Below are positions 10,039-21,781 of a stretch of DNA of 64,000 nucleotides, piece after piece. Made by a program: the position numbers and the translations under genes. The DNA is from Erythroxylum novogranatense (Eukaryota; Streptophyta; Magnoliopsida; Malpighiales; Erythroxylaceae): contig CM057226.1 of assembly GCA_029891385.1 (NCBI GenBank), forward strand, positions 13,447,225 through 13,511,224, read 5' to 3'. Every line of letters begins with the position of its first letter. The stretch's first letter is position 1. The notes beneath the pieces were generated by a model that was not told the origin of the DNA, searched no databases, and saw only the letters and a program-made list of their open reading frames with translations.

Positions 10039-12930
10039 TGTAGCGCCCCCTCACCGTAGGGTACACACCGGGATACCCGTGGGTCGTACCGATGCATATC
10101 CCACAGCAAGGAAGTGCTACCCCTCTCAACTATCACTAAATACTCGCATGGCATCAATATAATTAAACCGCAATAAGCAAATCACTAAAATTTAAAACCA
10201 CAATCTCATTGCATAATATCAATCAAAATATAGACCAGTCTATCAGTCCCCTACAAGCTAAATACAATAGTCCAAAAAGGGAAACTGATAAAAACGTCTA
10301 TACTAGGTCATCCCAAAAGAATCGCTTGGTGACCGACACGTGATCCATCGCTTCACTTGCTCACGAACTCTCACCGCAGAAGATCTATCACGGAGCTAGA
10401 GTCCTACTAACGCCGCCTCGAAAATATATTGCAATGTTGGGTGAGTTTGCGAACTCAATGAGAAACCATCATCGATGGTTCACCCAACTCATGCATATAC
10501 ACATGATATATCACATAGATATATTTTAACACAATTTGAAACATTATAAACACTTTATACATTTTAGAACACTATACACATATTATGCTATAACACAGCT
10601 CAAACATATCATTTCACAGTTGCCACAGATTTGCACGCATTCTCAATTTCACTACACAGTCAGATGCATAATGTATGCAAATTCTCTTTTTATGTCGTTG
10701 TTGACTGGCGTCGATATTCACATTTTGGCAAGTAGGAGAGCCCTCCGGTATGCACCATCGCCCGCCACTATAGGGATAGGAGAGCCCTCCGGGTATGCAC
10801 TAATCCCTTTATGGCCTTAGCCCATTCACTGATTATCGAGCTTAAAGCTCTGATCACTAAGCTCCAGTCACAACTGTTAATTATGTCGGCATGCACTTAC
10901 ACTTACACAGTCACTAGCACATATATGTATCTCACTCAACACAATGTATCCCTTTCAGAACATTCACTCGCAGTCTCAGCACATGTATCTCACAACTATA
11001 AAGTACTCACACTGCACAATCACTAACACATATATGTATCGCATCACTCAATCTATCGCATCTCAGAGCACTACTCATAAACTCCGCACATTTAATTCAC
11101 ATTTACAAACACTCACATTTGCAGCTAATTCACATATTCACAAAGACATATTATCACTTAAGGGTCGAGGAACCAACTAGGTTACTCACCAGTAACTTCC
11201 GAAACTCATCGCTGGAAGTCCCAAAGAATATCCGTGGATTGTCAATCCAACGGTGCCTCTATAACAATTCAAATGAATTCTCGTCACTAGATGCTCAATT
11301 AATCAAATTCACTAATGCACATGTCTCAATTTAAAATAATATGATGCATGATCATGATTTCCACTCTCAATTCCAATTCGCTATCTCTCACTTTATATTC
11401 ATAATTCACTATTCACTAGGTCCATAATATCCCTCAATACCATAATCCTCCAATTGAAACTCTAATTGTTCAATACATAACACTTAAGTCGATTCAATCT
11501 CGCAATAGACTCTCTTTTGATAAATTAAAATTCCACCGATCAAATTCAAACTCTCAATCTCTACCACAATCGTAGACGTCATTCTCTAGCTCACAACGAA
11601 TCAAAGTTCATCTCATAGGAGGTCTACACTAAAGGATATGCCATAAAACCCAAAACAATTTCTCTCAATTTTCTACTCTTCGCATGGCCTCAGGACTCTC
11701 GCCCATGGCACAAGACAGGATCGCTTCGCGCGACGTGGGAATCATTCGCCGCGGCGTGAAACGCCCTTCACGCCTTCGCCGCGACGTCATCTAGCCCTCG
11801 TCGCGGCGTGGAATTTCTCCACTCGCCGCGGCGAGCATGCTTATTCTCGTCGCGGTGTGGCCTGAACCAGACGTCGCGACGTGCGACTAATCTTCGTCTT
11901 CTCCACTTAATTTTCCGCCATTAATACACTCTCAATCACCATTAAAACTCATTCAACTACTCTATTAACTCATTAAATGCCATAAACACCATAAATAACC
12001 ATAAATACAACCTTAAACACAATAAACTTACCAAATCACCAAATCGAACGAAGCCCTAAAAATCGTAAACGTCCGAAATCCACCAAGCTGCAATCTCTCA
12101 CTGAATCACTCTCAAATCTCTGTCATCTTCTCCTTCCTCAAGAATCAGCTAGGTCTTGTGCACAAAGAAACAACGAAAATCTCAAAAGAGGAAGAGATTG
12201 CCGACGGCGACGAAGGAAGAAGAAGAAAAAGGGGAAGAATGTTTTACCCTAACTTCAACATCATTTATATACATATATACAAGGGTTGATTTCAACCAAG
12301 ACTCAAAATCTACAAGTCCTCAAATCACTTAATTTCAGTCTCTCAAATTCCACTAGCTCATCACAAAAATTCTTAAACTCATAACTCTAAATTTTCATGT
12401 CATTTCTCACTCACTTTCGGTACCGAAATCAAAATTATCAGTCTCTAAGTAAATTTTCCGGTCCGATCACATATCTCTAAAAATTCCTATAATTCCTCAA
12501 AAATACACAACACTCGCTTCTATACTCAATTTGAAATTTTCACTTTTCTAAAACTCCAATCTCACTCAAATTCAACTATACAACTCAATACTCTTTAAAT
12601 TCTCAATCCAATCACAATTCAACTAATTTAACCATTCAATTTAATTATTCCTCAATTCTTAATAACTCACTTTTCACTCAACTTACAATCTAACCAATTG
12701 ACTACTCAATTCCACTTATCGCTTAATCCTCAATAATTCATAGCTCACACAATTTTCACAATTCAACTCAAAAATCACAATTAATTGCTGGAATAATCAT
12801 GAATGCATGTCACTATGATGCATAAGCAATATGTTCTATCTCAGAGGTCACAAAACACTCGATCACTATATAAGCAATCACAACACTTCCCGTACCCATA
12901 TGCTCATCGCATCGGTAACGGGATGTTACA
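10039..12930 (-). mobile_element. 3' LTR of element B (2,892 bp, complete)
   Basis: Plus-strand borders are TGTAGCGCC at 10039 and GGGATGTTACA at 12930, next to a pyrimidine run that is the PPT on the minus strand. It contains short repeats around TAGGAGAGCCCTCC(G)GGTATGCAC (10733-10755 and 10771-10800) and a CpG palindrome cluster at 11722-11886. It is partly homologous to the LTR at 18148-21120. Confidence 0.88.
11722..11886. repeat. CpG-rich palindrome cluster in the 3' LTR of B
   Basis: Repeated near-palindromes of the CGCCGCGGCG / CGTCGCGGCG / CGTCGCGACG type occur about every 20 bp within an AT-rich LTR. The same cluster recurs in the other LTR of the element (16809-16990). Confidence 0.8.
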
Positions 12931-12945
12931 ACTCTCCCCTCCTAA
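12931..12945 (-). promoter_or_regulatory. Polypurine tract of element B
   Basis: The plus-strand pyrimidine run CTCTCCCCTCCT directly after the LTR is AGGAGGGGAGAG on the coding strand, in the position expected for plus-strand priming next to the 3' LTR. Confidence 0.75.
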
Positions 12946-12965
12946 ATAAAAATTTAGTCCGAATT

Positions 12966-15841
12966 TCATACCGACCGGTCGAGCGGATGAGGGTCTCGCC
13001 TCCTCATGTGCTCCTCAGTCTCCCAAGTCGCTTCCTCTGAAGAATGGTTCTTCCATAGGACTTTCACCAACGGAATCACCCTGCTCCTCAATTGCTTGAC
13101 CCGAGATCCGATGATCCGCGCTGGCTCCTCAACATAACTCAAATCACTCGCTAACTCAATCTCTTGAGCCAGAATCATATGAGTCGGGTCTGAACGATAT
13201 CTTCGGAGCATACTCACATGAAACACATCATGCAACTGGGACATCTCACTAGGCAAAGCCAATCTATAGGCCAACGGTCCAATCCTTTCAGTAATCTCAT
13301 ATGGACCGACATACCGAGGACTCAACTTGCCCTTACGGCCAAATCTCATCACTCCTCTCCAAGGTGACACTCGGACGAATACTTTATCGCCCACACTGTA
13401 CTCCATCTCCCGCCGATGCTGATCCACATAACTCTTCTGTCTATCCTGAGCCGCCTTGATGCGACTCCGAATCACTCTCACTTTATCCACTGTATCCTGG
13501 ATCAGCTCGGGGCCCTCAAGCATCCTCACACCCTCTTCATCCCAGTAAAGAGGTGATCTACATGGTCTCCCATATAAAGCCTCATAAGGTGCCATCCCAA
13601 TACTGCTCTGGTACTGATTATTGTACGCAAACTCAATCAGAGCCAAGTACTGGTCCCAAGCACCTCTGAACTCTAATACACAAGCTCTTAGCATATCCTC
13701 AGCGATCTTGATCGTCCTCTCACTCATCCATCTGTTCGAGGATGAACGCAGATTAAAGTTCACCTCGAACCCAAAGTCGATCGCAGCTCCTCCGTAATCT
13801 CAAGTAAATCTAGGATCCCTATCTGACACAATCGATACTGGAACCCCATGCAGTCGCACAACCTCTGCCACATACTTCTGGGCCAACTGATCAAGAGTAT
13901 TATTCTCCCGCACTGGCAAGAAGTAAGCCGATTTGGTCAACCGGTCCACTATGACCCAGATCGCATCACACTGTCTCGGCGTCCTAGGCAACCCCATAAT
14001 AAAATCCATAGTGATTCGCTCCCATTTCCACTCCGGAATGGGTAATGAACGCAACCTCCCAACTGGGGCCTGGTGCTCAGCCTTAACCTGCTGGCACGTC
14101 AAACACTGAGAAACGAACTCTGCCACTTGCCTCTTCATACCTGGCCACCAGAAATGCAACTTAAGGGTATTATACATCTTGGTAACGCTAGGATGCATGG
14201 CATAAGCGGCCACATGCGCCTCCTCTAAAATCTCCCGTCTCAGATCATCCACATCTGGCACACACAATCTCTGACCCATCCAAAGAGTCTCATCTCTCAA
14301 CTCAAAATCTGAACCCTGACCAGCTCTAACTCTATCCATCAACCTCACTAACACTGGATCCCGATCCTGCAACATCGGCCTCAGCCTCAGAGTAGCAATC
14401 AAGGCTCCATCCTGAGCCAAATCTATCTGCACATTAAGTTCCCTCAACTGAATCAAACTGGGCAATCTCTCGCTCTGAATCTGAGCTGCACTGACATGAG
14501 ATCTCCTACTCAACGCATCTGCCACCACATTGGCCTTCCCTGGGTGATACTCAATCGTGCAGTCATAATCCTTCAACAGCTCAATCCATCTCCTCTGTCT
14601 CATATTCAGCTCCCGCTGACTCAACAGATATCTCAAACTCTTATGATCCGTGAAGATCTGGAACGTCTCACCATACAAATAATGTCTCCAGATCTTCAAA
14701 GTGAACACTACTGCAGCCAACTCTAAATCATGCACTGGATAATTCCTCTCATGAGGCCTCAACTGTCTCGAGGCATACGCTATAACTCTCCCATGCTGCA
14801 TCAGAACACTGTCTAATCCCTGCTGCGACGCATCACTGAAAACCTCAAATCCTCCGGACCCTGACGGCAAAGCCAACACTGGCGCCGTAGTCAATCGATG
14901 CCTAAGCTCCTCAAAACTCCTCTGACACTCATCAAACCATCTGAAAACCTCATTCTTCCTCAGGAGTTTTGTCAAAGGGGCTGAGATCACTGAAAACCCC
15001 TCGACAAACCTCCGATAATATCCTGCTAGTCCGAGGAAACTCCTCAACTCTGACACGTTCCTCGGAACCTCCCAACTCTGCACTGCCTCAATCTTGTGAG
15101 GATCCACCCGGATACCCTCACTAGACACAATATGACCTAGGAAAACGACCTCATCAAGCCAAAATTCACATTTTGTGAATTTGGCATACACCGCTTCTCT
15201 CTCATGTCTGCAAAGACAATCCTCAAATGCTCAAAGATGCCCCGACTAGACCTCGAATACACTAGGATATCATCGATGAACACTATCACAAACTGATCCA
15301 GGTATGGCTGAAAAACCTTATTCATCAAAGCCATGAAGGCTGCCGGGGCATTAGTCAACCCGAACGGCATCACTAAGAACTCAAAATGCCCATACCTGCT
15401 CCTGAAAGCACTCTTGGGCACATCGGCCTCTGCAATCCTCAACCGATAATAACGGATCTCAAATCCAACTTGGTGAATACCGAGCTCCTCAAATCGATCA
15501 AATAGATCATCGATCCTAGGCAAGGGTACTTGTTCTTGACAAGAACCGATTGAGTCGCCTATAATCGATGCTGACCTCAAGGTCCCATCCTTCTTCTTCA
15601 CGAACAAAGACCGGAGCTCCCCACTAATGGCTTGGGTCTAATAAACCCTTATCCAACAACTCCCTGAATCGAGCCTTAAGCTCCCTCGGCCCACCGGTGC
15701 CACCCTATATGGAGGTATAGATATAGGAGCGGTACCTGGAATGAGGTCAATCTCAAACTCCATCTCCCGATCCGGCGGTAAACCCGGTAACTCATCGGGG
15801 AACACATCCGGAAACTCCCTGATCACAGGGACATCCTGCAA
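12966..15841 (-). pseudogene. Gypsy pol of element B: RT, RNase H, integrase, chromodomain-like tail
   Basis: Reading leftward, RT begins with FPDVFPDELPGLPP (15810), followed by frameshifts near 15690 and 15600. The RT core shows VMPFGLTNAPAAFM (about 15365) and FIDDILVYS (about 15270), the catalytic FIDD form usual in Gypsy. A shift near 15185 leads to [10 protein letters not shown] and [11 protein letters not shown], then RNase H (VFSDASQQG 14850; TDHKSLRYL 14650; ADALSRRS 14520). Integrase has [12 protein letters not shown] (14095), [11 protein letters not shown] (13990) and VSDRDPRFT (13808). About 40 bp are rearranged at 13763-13800, after which SERTIK and the C-terminal domain follow. 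The tail EEPARIIG...EEATWETEEHMRR (13125-12990) resembles a chromodomain, which in chromoviruses binds marked histones to guide integration. Confidence 0.92.
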
Positions 15842-15848
15842 ACTCTGC

Positions 15849-18027
15849 TATAGGGATAGGAGAGCCCTCTGGGTATGCACTACTGCCCGCTCACTATAGG
15901 GATAGGAGAGCCCTCTGGGTATGCACTAATCCCTTTATGGCCTTAGGCCCATTCACTGATTATCGAGCTTAAAGCTCTGATCACTAAGCTCCAGTCACAA
16001 CTGTTAATTATGTCGGCATGCACTTACACTTACACAGTCACTAGCACATATATGTATCTCACTCAACACAATGTATCTCTTTCAGAACATTCACTCGCAG
16101 TCTCAGCACATGTATCTCACAACTATAAAGTACTCACACTGCATAATCACTAACACATATATGTATCACATCACTCAATCTATCGCATCTCAGAGCACTA
16201 CTCACAAACTCCGCACATTTAATTCACATTTACAAACACTCACATTTGCAGTTAATTCACTTATTCACAGCACATATTATCACTTAAGGGTCGAGGAATC
16301 AATTAGGTTACTCACCAGAATCTCCGAAAACACTCGCTCGAAGTCCCAAAGAATATCCGTGGATTGTCGATCCAACGGTGCCTCTATAACAATTCAAATG
16401 AATTCTCGTCACTAGATGCTCAATTAATCAAATTCACTAATGCACATGTCTCAATTTAAAATAATATGATGCATGATCATGATTTCCAGCTCTCAATTCC
16501 AATTCCGCTATCTCTCACTTTATATCCATAATTCACTATTCACTAGGTCCATAATATCCTTCAATACCATAATCCTCCAATTGAAACTCTAATTGTTCAA
16601 TACATAACACTTAAGTCGCATTCAATACTGCAATAGACTCTCTTTTGATAAATTAAAATTCCGCTGATCAAATTCAAACTCTCAATCTCTACCACAATCG
16701 TAGACGTCATTCTCTAGCTCACAACGAATCAAAGTTCATCTCAATAGGAGGTCTACACTAAAAGATATGCCATAAAACCCAAAACAATTTCTCTCAATTT
16801 TCTGCTCTTCGCCGCGGCCTCCAGACTCTCGCCGCAGCGCACAGGGATCGCTCGCCGCGGCGTGAAACGTCCTTCACGCCTTCGCCGCGACGTCATCTAA
16901 CCCTCGTCGCGGTGTGGAATTTCTCCACTCGCCGCGGCGAGCATGCTTATTCTCGTCGCGGTGTGGCCTGAACCAGACGTCGCGACGTGCGACCAATCTT
17001 CGTCTTCTCCACTTAATTTTCCTCCATTAATACACTCTCAATCACCATTAAAACCCATTCAACTACTCTATTAACTCATTAAATGCCATAAACACCATAA
17101 ATACAACCTTAAACACAATAAACTTACCAAATCACCAAATCGAACGAAGCCCTAAAAATCGTAAACGTCCGAAATCCACCAAGCTGCAATCTCTCACTGA
17201 ATCACTCTCAAATCTCTGTTATCTTCTCCTTCCTCAAGAATCAGCTAGGTCTTGTGCACAAAGAAACAACGAAAATCTCAAAGAGGAAGAGATTGCCGAC
17301 GCAATGACGAAGGAAGAAGAAGAAAAAGGGGAAGAATGTTTTACCCTAACTTCAACATCATTTATATACATATATACAAGGGTTGATTTCAACCAAGACT
17401 CAAAATCTACAAGTCCTCAAATCACTTAATTTCAGTCTCTCAAATTCCACTGGCTCATCACAAAAACTCTTAAACTCATAACTCTAAATTTTCATGTCAT
17501 TTCTCACTCACTTTCGGAACCGAAATCAAAATTATCAGTCTCTAAGTAAATTTTCCGGTCCGATCACATATCTCTAAAAATTCCTATAATTCCTAAAAAA
17601 TACACAACACTCGCTTCTATACTCAATTTGAAATTTTCACTTTTCTAAAACTCCAATCTCACTCAAATTCAACTATACAACTCAATACTCTTTAAATTCT
17701 CAATCCAATCACAATTCAACTAATTTAACCATTCAATTTAATTATTCCTCAATTCTCAATAACTCACTTTTCACTCAACTTACAATCTAACCAATTGACT
17801 ACTCAATTCCACTTATTGCTTAATCCTCAATAATTCATAGCTCACACAATTTTCACAATTCAACTCAAAAATCACAATTAATTGCTGGAATAATCATGAA
17901 TGTATGTCACTATGATGCATGAGCAATATGCTCTATTTCAGAGGTCACAAAACACTCGATCACTATATAAGCAATCACAACACTTCCCGTACCCATATGC
18001 TCATCACATCGGTAACGGGATGTTACA
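15849..18027 (-). mobile_element. 5' LTR of element B, truncated at its inner end
   Basis: The sequence from TATAGGGATAGGAGAGCCC (15849) to GATGTTACA (18027) matches the left LTR from about 10725 to 12930 almost base for base. About 690 bp equivalent to 10039-10725 are missing, so the LTR joins pol without PBS or leader. A CpG palindrome cluster lies at 16809-16990. Confidence 0.88.
16809..16990. repeat. CpG-rich palindrome cluster in the 5' LTR of B
   Basis: This is the counterpart of 11722-11886, with the same CGCCGCGGCG and CGTCGCGACG words and small differences. Several C-to-T or G-to-A type changes separate the two copies, as expected at methylated CpG sites. Confidence 0.8.
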
Positions 18028-18147
18028 AAGGAGATATCAATCGGATCCTTCTCATATCATTCAGACTAGTGAGGTTCAGTTGAGAGATGATTTGAGCTAT
18101 GAGGAGATTCTAGTGGAAATTTTGGACTCGAAGGACAAGGTTCTCAG
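18028..18147 (+). pseudogene. Continuation of element A integrase C-terminus
   Basis: After the duplicated AAGGA, the frame reads RRYQSDPSHII, then LRDDLSYEEILVEILD and KDKVLS. This aligns with RRYRSDPTHMI and LASDLSYVEEPARIIG of element B, so it is the next part of the element A polyprotein. It stops at 18148 where another LTR begins. Confidence 0.88.
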
Positions 18148-18787
18148 TGTAGCGCCTCCTTACCGTAGGGTACACACCGAGACGCCCGTGGGTCATCCCG
18201 ATGCATATCCTACAATAAGGGATGGCTATGAGCAGTCAGTCACTACAATACTCTTATGGCATCATAATCATAAAACCATAATATAAATTCACTAAAATGT
18301 TGAAACCGAAACACTTTCTCGTATCATTTCATCAAAACAGAAATTTACATGTCTATCAGATTTCCACTGTCTATATACATTACTCCAAAAGGAAACTGAT
18401 ACAAAAATCTATCTAGGTCATCCCCAAAAACAATCCCAGCTGACCGACCTGTGTGCCATGACTTTTCTCGCCAACTTGATCACACGGCAAGAAAAGTCTC
18501 TCTCTCTGGAGCTAGGAGTCTACTCTCTCGATCCTGGAAAATAAATTACAATTTTGGGTGAGTTTGCGAACTCAATGAGAAACTATCATCGATGGTTCAC
18601 TCAATTCATGCATTTCGCAGACAATTCACAGATTCTTGTACAATAGCATAAATCAGGATTTCTCAAAATAGTTTTCACATAAATATAAGCATTTAACCCG
18701 TTTCCCAAAATGCAGTACAATCAGATACATACATATCATGTTTCCATTATTTTCTATTTTTAAAAATTATGTGTTGTGACTGAGCGC

Positions 18788-18960
18788 CTGTACTGTCCCA
18801 CTATTGGGCGCATTGCTCGGTGAGCCTGAGGCTCTAATCTGTCCCAAAATGGGCGCATTAACATTGAGCTCATAGCTCTGTACTGTCCCTTTTCGGACGC
18901 ATTAAACGTTGAACATATAGCTCTGAATTGTCCCTTTTCTGGCGCATTAAGCGATAAACG
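18788..18960. repeat. Four-copy tandem repeat, about 44-bp period, in LTR E
   Basis: Four diverged units start near 18788, 18832, 18876 and 18921. Each contains a (C)TGTCCC...GGGCGCATT-like core followed by a GAGC/ATAGCTCT block. The LTR fragment at 21186-21781 carries related words in reverse orientation. Confidence 0.75.
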
Positions 18961-18967
18961 CGTCTTA

Positions 18968-19041
18968 GGGGTAGGAGAGCCCTCTGGGTATGCACTACTT
19001 CTCACGCGTGTTAAGGATAGGAGAGCCCTCTGGGTATGCAC
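18968..19041. repeat. Two-copy short repeat GGATAGGAGAGCCCTCTGGG in LTR E
   Basis: The roughly 27-bp unit ending in TATGCAC occurs at 18968-18995 and 19015-19041. The same doublet is present in both LTRs of element B (10733-10800 and 15849-15926), so it is a conserved feature of this LTR family. Confidence 0.8.
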
Positions 19042-20029
19042 TATTCTCTTTCGAGCATGAGGCTCTTTTCCAGTAGTCGAGCTTGTAGCTCTCGGTGGCA
19101 GCTCCAGTCACAACCGTTATTAATCAATCGTTCATGGAATTCATTTATCACAATTCTACCATATCATATTGAAATCAGATCCAATTTATCGAAATCCATC
19201 AAATCGTTCTCAATTACACATCATCACACATTTACAATTTATCACATTGAAGCATAAACATTTCACATTCACAAACAGTCTACACTTCAATGTCAAAGCA
19301 CTCAATCCCTCGGATCTTCGGTCCGAGATTTCAAACATAACAATTCCACATATACTCATCATTATTCTCCACAAAATTCTAAGTACAGAACATTTAACAA
19401 TCAAAGATTGAGGAACCAACTAGGTTACTCACCTGTAACTTTCGAGCTACTGCCTGGAAGTCCCAGCAATGTCCGTGAAATGTCGTTCCAATGGTGCCTC
19501 TATAACAGTCAAACGATCACCCATTACTACATGCACAATTAGAAAATTTCAATGATGCACATGCCATAATTAAAAGATGTATGATGCATGTTCGTGACAT
19601 TCCCGGCACTATTTCCCCAAATTTCACTATCTTTTATCTCAAACCAATATTTCATATCAAAAACTCTACAACGTTCAAACGATACCCTTAAATTCACAAG
19701 AAAGACCTCAAGACCAAAGTTGCTAGTTACAAGATCAAATTCACCCATTATAGACTCCAAAAGCATTGAATTTATATCATAAGTCTCAAAATTATGCTCC
19801 CATTTTCATACAACAACCCTTAAGTTGAAATAGAAACCTATCCTCAACTTTCATTTAATATTTGGGATCTTACTACTTTGAATTCAAACTTCTTTCTTCT
19901 CATCAATTGCAGACCTCTTTCTCTAGTTTACAACGAATTAAAAATCACTTCATTTGGAGGTCTATATCATCAGTAATGTCCGAAATACTAAAACATAGTA
20001 GTTCAGAAAAGTGAGCTCATGCGGCTAGC

Positions 20030-20214
20030 TGTCGCGTCGTCACATGGCGATGAGAAACGACTTCGTTCGGCGACGAGAATGGCTCACCACGACGTAGCAT
20101 GCTGGAGCTTTCCGTTGCGAATTAATAAAAGCTCGCCGCGGCGAGGATCCTCGTACACGCCGCGGCGAAAACATTATTTCTCGTCGCGTCGTGGTGCAGG
20201 CACGCCGTGACGTG
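20030..20214. repeat. CpG-rich palindrome cluster in LTR E
   Basis: Words of the GCCGCGGCGA, GTCGCGTCGTG and GCCGTGACGTG type recur in the same relative place as the clusters in LTRs A and B. They are more eroded here, with several CpG-to-TpG/CpA variants. Confidence 0.75.
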
Positions 20215-21120
20215 CGGGTTCCAGATCGTCTTCTCCGACAATTTTCCCACATTTTCTCTCTAAAATCAGCCATAACTCAAACTCAACTACCACAACCTTT
20301 CTCATTAAACATCACAAATGCATTTCAACTAACAATAAAAAACATACAAACTATTTACTTACCAAATCAAGCTCTCACTCTTAAAACTTCCGAAATCTTC
20401 CCAAACTCTTCAACCCCTACGGCTCCCACTCAAAACCTCACAAATCTTCATCTTCTCAAAGTTTAGTTGGTCTCTTAAGCAACAAGGAAGAAGCAAGCAA
20501 GAGAACAACGAAAGACCACACAAGGAGGAAGAAAGGAGAATCGATCGAAGGAGAAGAAGTATGCCCTAAGTGGAGGAGAAAGTTCTACTGCCAAATTTAA
20601 AACCTAAGGCATTTAAAGGGGTGATCAATAAACTATCAAACTTAAGACTTGACACTAATCTTCTTTTCAAATTCATTTCTAGTCTAGGTTATCTCCAAAT
20701 TCCAATAGTTCGGCATATTAAAATTCCTAAAATCATATCAAATTTTTCCCATTGCCATTGGACAATTATTCTAATATCATTAAGTCAATCGGTTCGTCAC
20801 CTAGAAAATTCTCCGGTCCGGACATTTTCTCCCAGAATTTTCAGTAAATTTCTAAGAGTCACTAACAACTGAAATCACTCCTAGAACATTTCCAATTCAA
20901 AATTTTAGAGATAATCATTTCATAATTCACAAACAATTCAGATTCACACATGAATGCCGGGAAATGTCATGAATGCATGTACATATAAGTGCATGTGCAG
21001 AATATCTCATTCCTCTAACATTAGAGGCCAACTGTATGCTCATATCAAAATATGCAATTTAACCTACTAACTCGTCCCAATTTACCAATATACCCTTCCC
21101 ATCGATGATGGGATGCTACA

Positions 21121-21185
21121 ATTCTTCCCTCCTAATAAAAATTTCGTCCTCGAAATTTAATACCTGAATGATCCGAGTTCATGAC
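21121..21185 (-). mobile_element. PPT and end-of-pol stub of the element owning LTR E
   Basis: On the minus strand the stub reads AAATTTCGAGGACGAAATTT, then an A/T stretch and AGGAGGGAAGAAT directly before the LTR. The GAGGACGAAATT block followed by a purine tract is typical of Tekay/Del-type chromovirus 3' ends. Nothing else of this element remains. Confidence 0.75.
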
Positions 21186-21781
21186 TGATTCAGAGCCTTA
21201 GGCTCAACGTATAATGAACCCGGTATCCAGTATTGGATAAGGGTTAGCTATTATTGAGCCCATCGATGGGACAGTTTAGGCACTAGGTCACAACCATATG
21301 GTAATTAAATAGTAGCGAGTGAAATACTTTGTATCGAGAAATGGGAATTGAAAAATGAGATCAAATAGAAAGAATGAAAAACATAAGTTATTATTTGATT
21401 CTGTACTTGAGTGAGCGGACCATCGATGATGGTCACTCACCCTCAATCTGCAATTGTTTTGCAGGACTCAGAAGAATACTCCGTTAGGCAACGGGTGTAT
21501 TATGATCGCGGAGTGATAGAAGGGGACGGGATCAGTTGTGTCTGCATTACTATTTGAACAGTTTTGTATGAGATTGTATTCCTAAATTTCTGTATAAATG
21601 TTTCAAACTTGTCTTAAATTACTGTTTCTGCAAAAGAGTTATTATGTGTGTATGATTCAAAGAAACAAATTTTTTATACTGTGATTTGACTGAGTGATGT
21701 ATCATGCCACCCTCGTAGGGCACGAACTCGAATGTCATCATCGATGTTGGGTCCGAGTCTTACAGGAGTTGGGGTGTTACA
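21186..21781 (+). mobile_element. LTR end fragment (F) of the same broad LTR family, opposite orientation
   Basis: It ends GGGGTGTTACA at 21781. Blocks such as AGAGCCTTAGGCTCA, CATCGATGGGACAG and GGCACTAGGTCACAACC match the reverse complement of the 18780-19100 region of LTR E. It is about 600 bp from the 3' part of a plus-oriented LTR. It lies directly between the minus-oriented stub of E and Copia element C, with no PBS after it. Confidence 0.65.

Larger units (their letters stand above)
10039..18027 (-). mobile_element. Nested Gypsy element B (chromovirus type) with 5-bp TSD AAGGA
   Basis: The element starts TGTAGCGCC at 10039 and ends GATGTTACA at 18027. Identical AAGGA flanks lie at 10034-10038 and 18028-18032, and the integrase frame of element A rejoins across them. 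Coding is on the minus strand, so the right-hand LTR is the 5' LTR. The 5' LTR has lost its inner end together with the PBS, gag and protease: the break joins LTR sequence at 15849 directly to the start of RT. The homologous parts of the two LTRs are very similar by eye, suggesting a fairly recent insertion. Confidence 0.92.
4879..18147 (+). mobile_element. Gypsy element A (chromovirus type), internally deleted, split by element B
   Basis: The parts in order are: LTR 4879-7106; initiator-Met PBS near 7111; gag 7298 to about 8283; RNase H and integrase about 8284-10038; then nested element B; then 18028-18147, which continues the integrase C-terminus. Protease and most of RT are absent because gag runs straight into RNase H near 8283. 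The element is cut off again at 18148 by another LTR, so its pol end, PPT and 3' LTR are missing. Gag, RNase H and integrase residues resemble element B and the Tekay/Del-type chromoviruses. The lineage call is inferred, because the diagnostic RT is missing. Confidence 0.85.
18148..21120 (-). mobile_element. 3' LTR (E) of a B-related Gypsy element
   Basis: It starts TGTAGCGCCTCCTTACCG at 18148, like element B, and ends GGGATGCTACA at 21120 (2,973 bp). A minus-strand PPT and a short internal stub follow. Shared blocks with LTR B include the GTGAGTTTGCGAACTCAATG region and the GATAGGAGAGCCCTCTGGG repeats, but it is clearly diverged from B. It also holds a four-unit tandem repeat (18788-18960) and a CpG palindrome cluster (20030-20214). 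Only the 3' LTR side of the parent element survives. Confidence 0.85.

Noticed and set aside
18788..18960. Possible CRISPR-like array (repeats of regular spacing)
   Set aside because: Only four diverged tandem units without unique spacers or cas genes, in a plant LTR.
20019..20273. Arg/Ser-rich ORFs on both strands
   Set aside because: Same cause, in the CpG palindrome cluster of LTR E.
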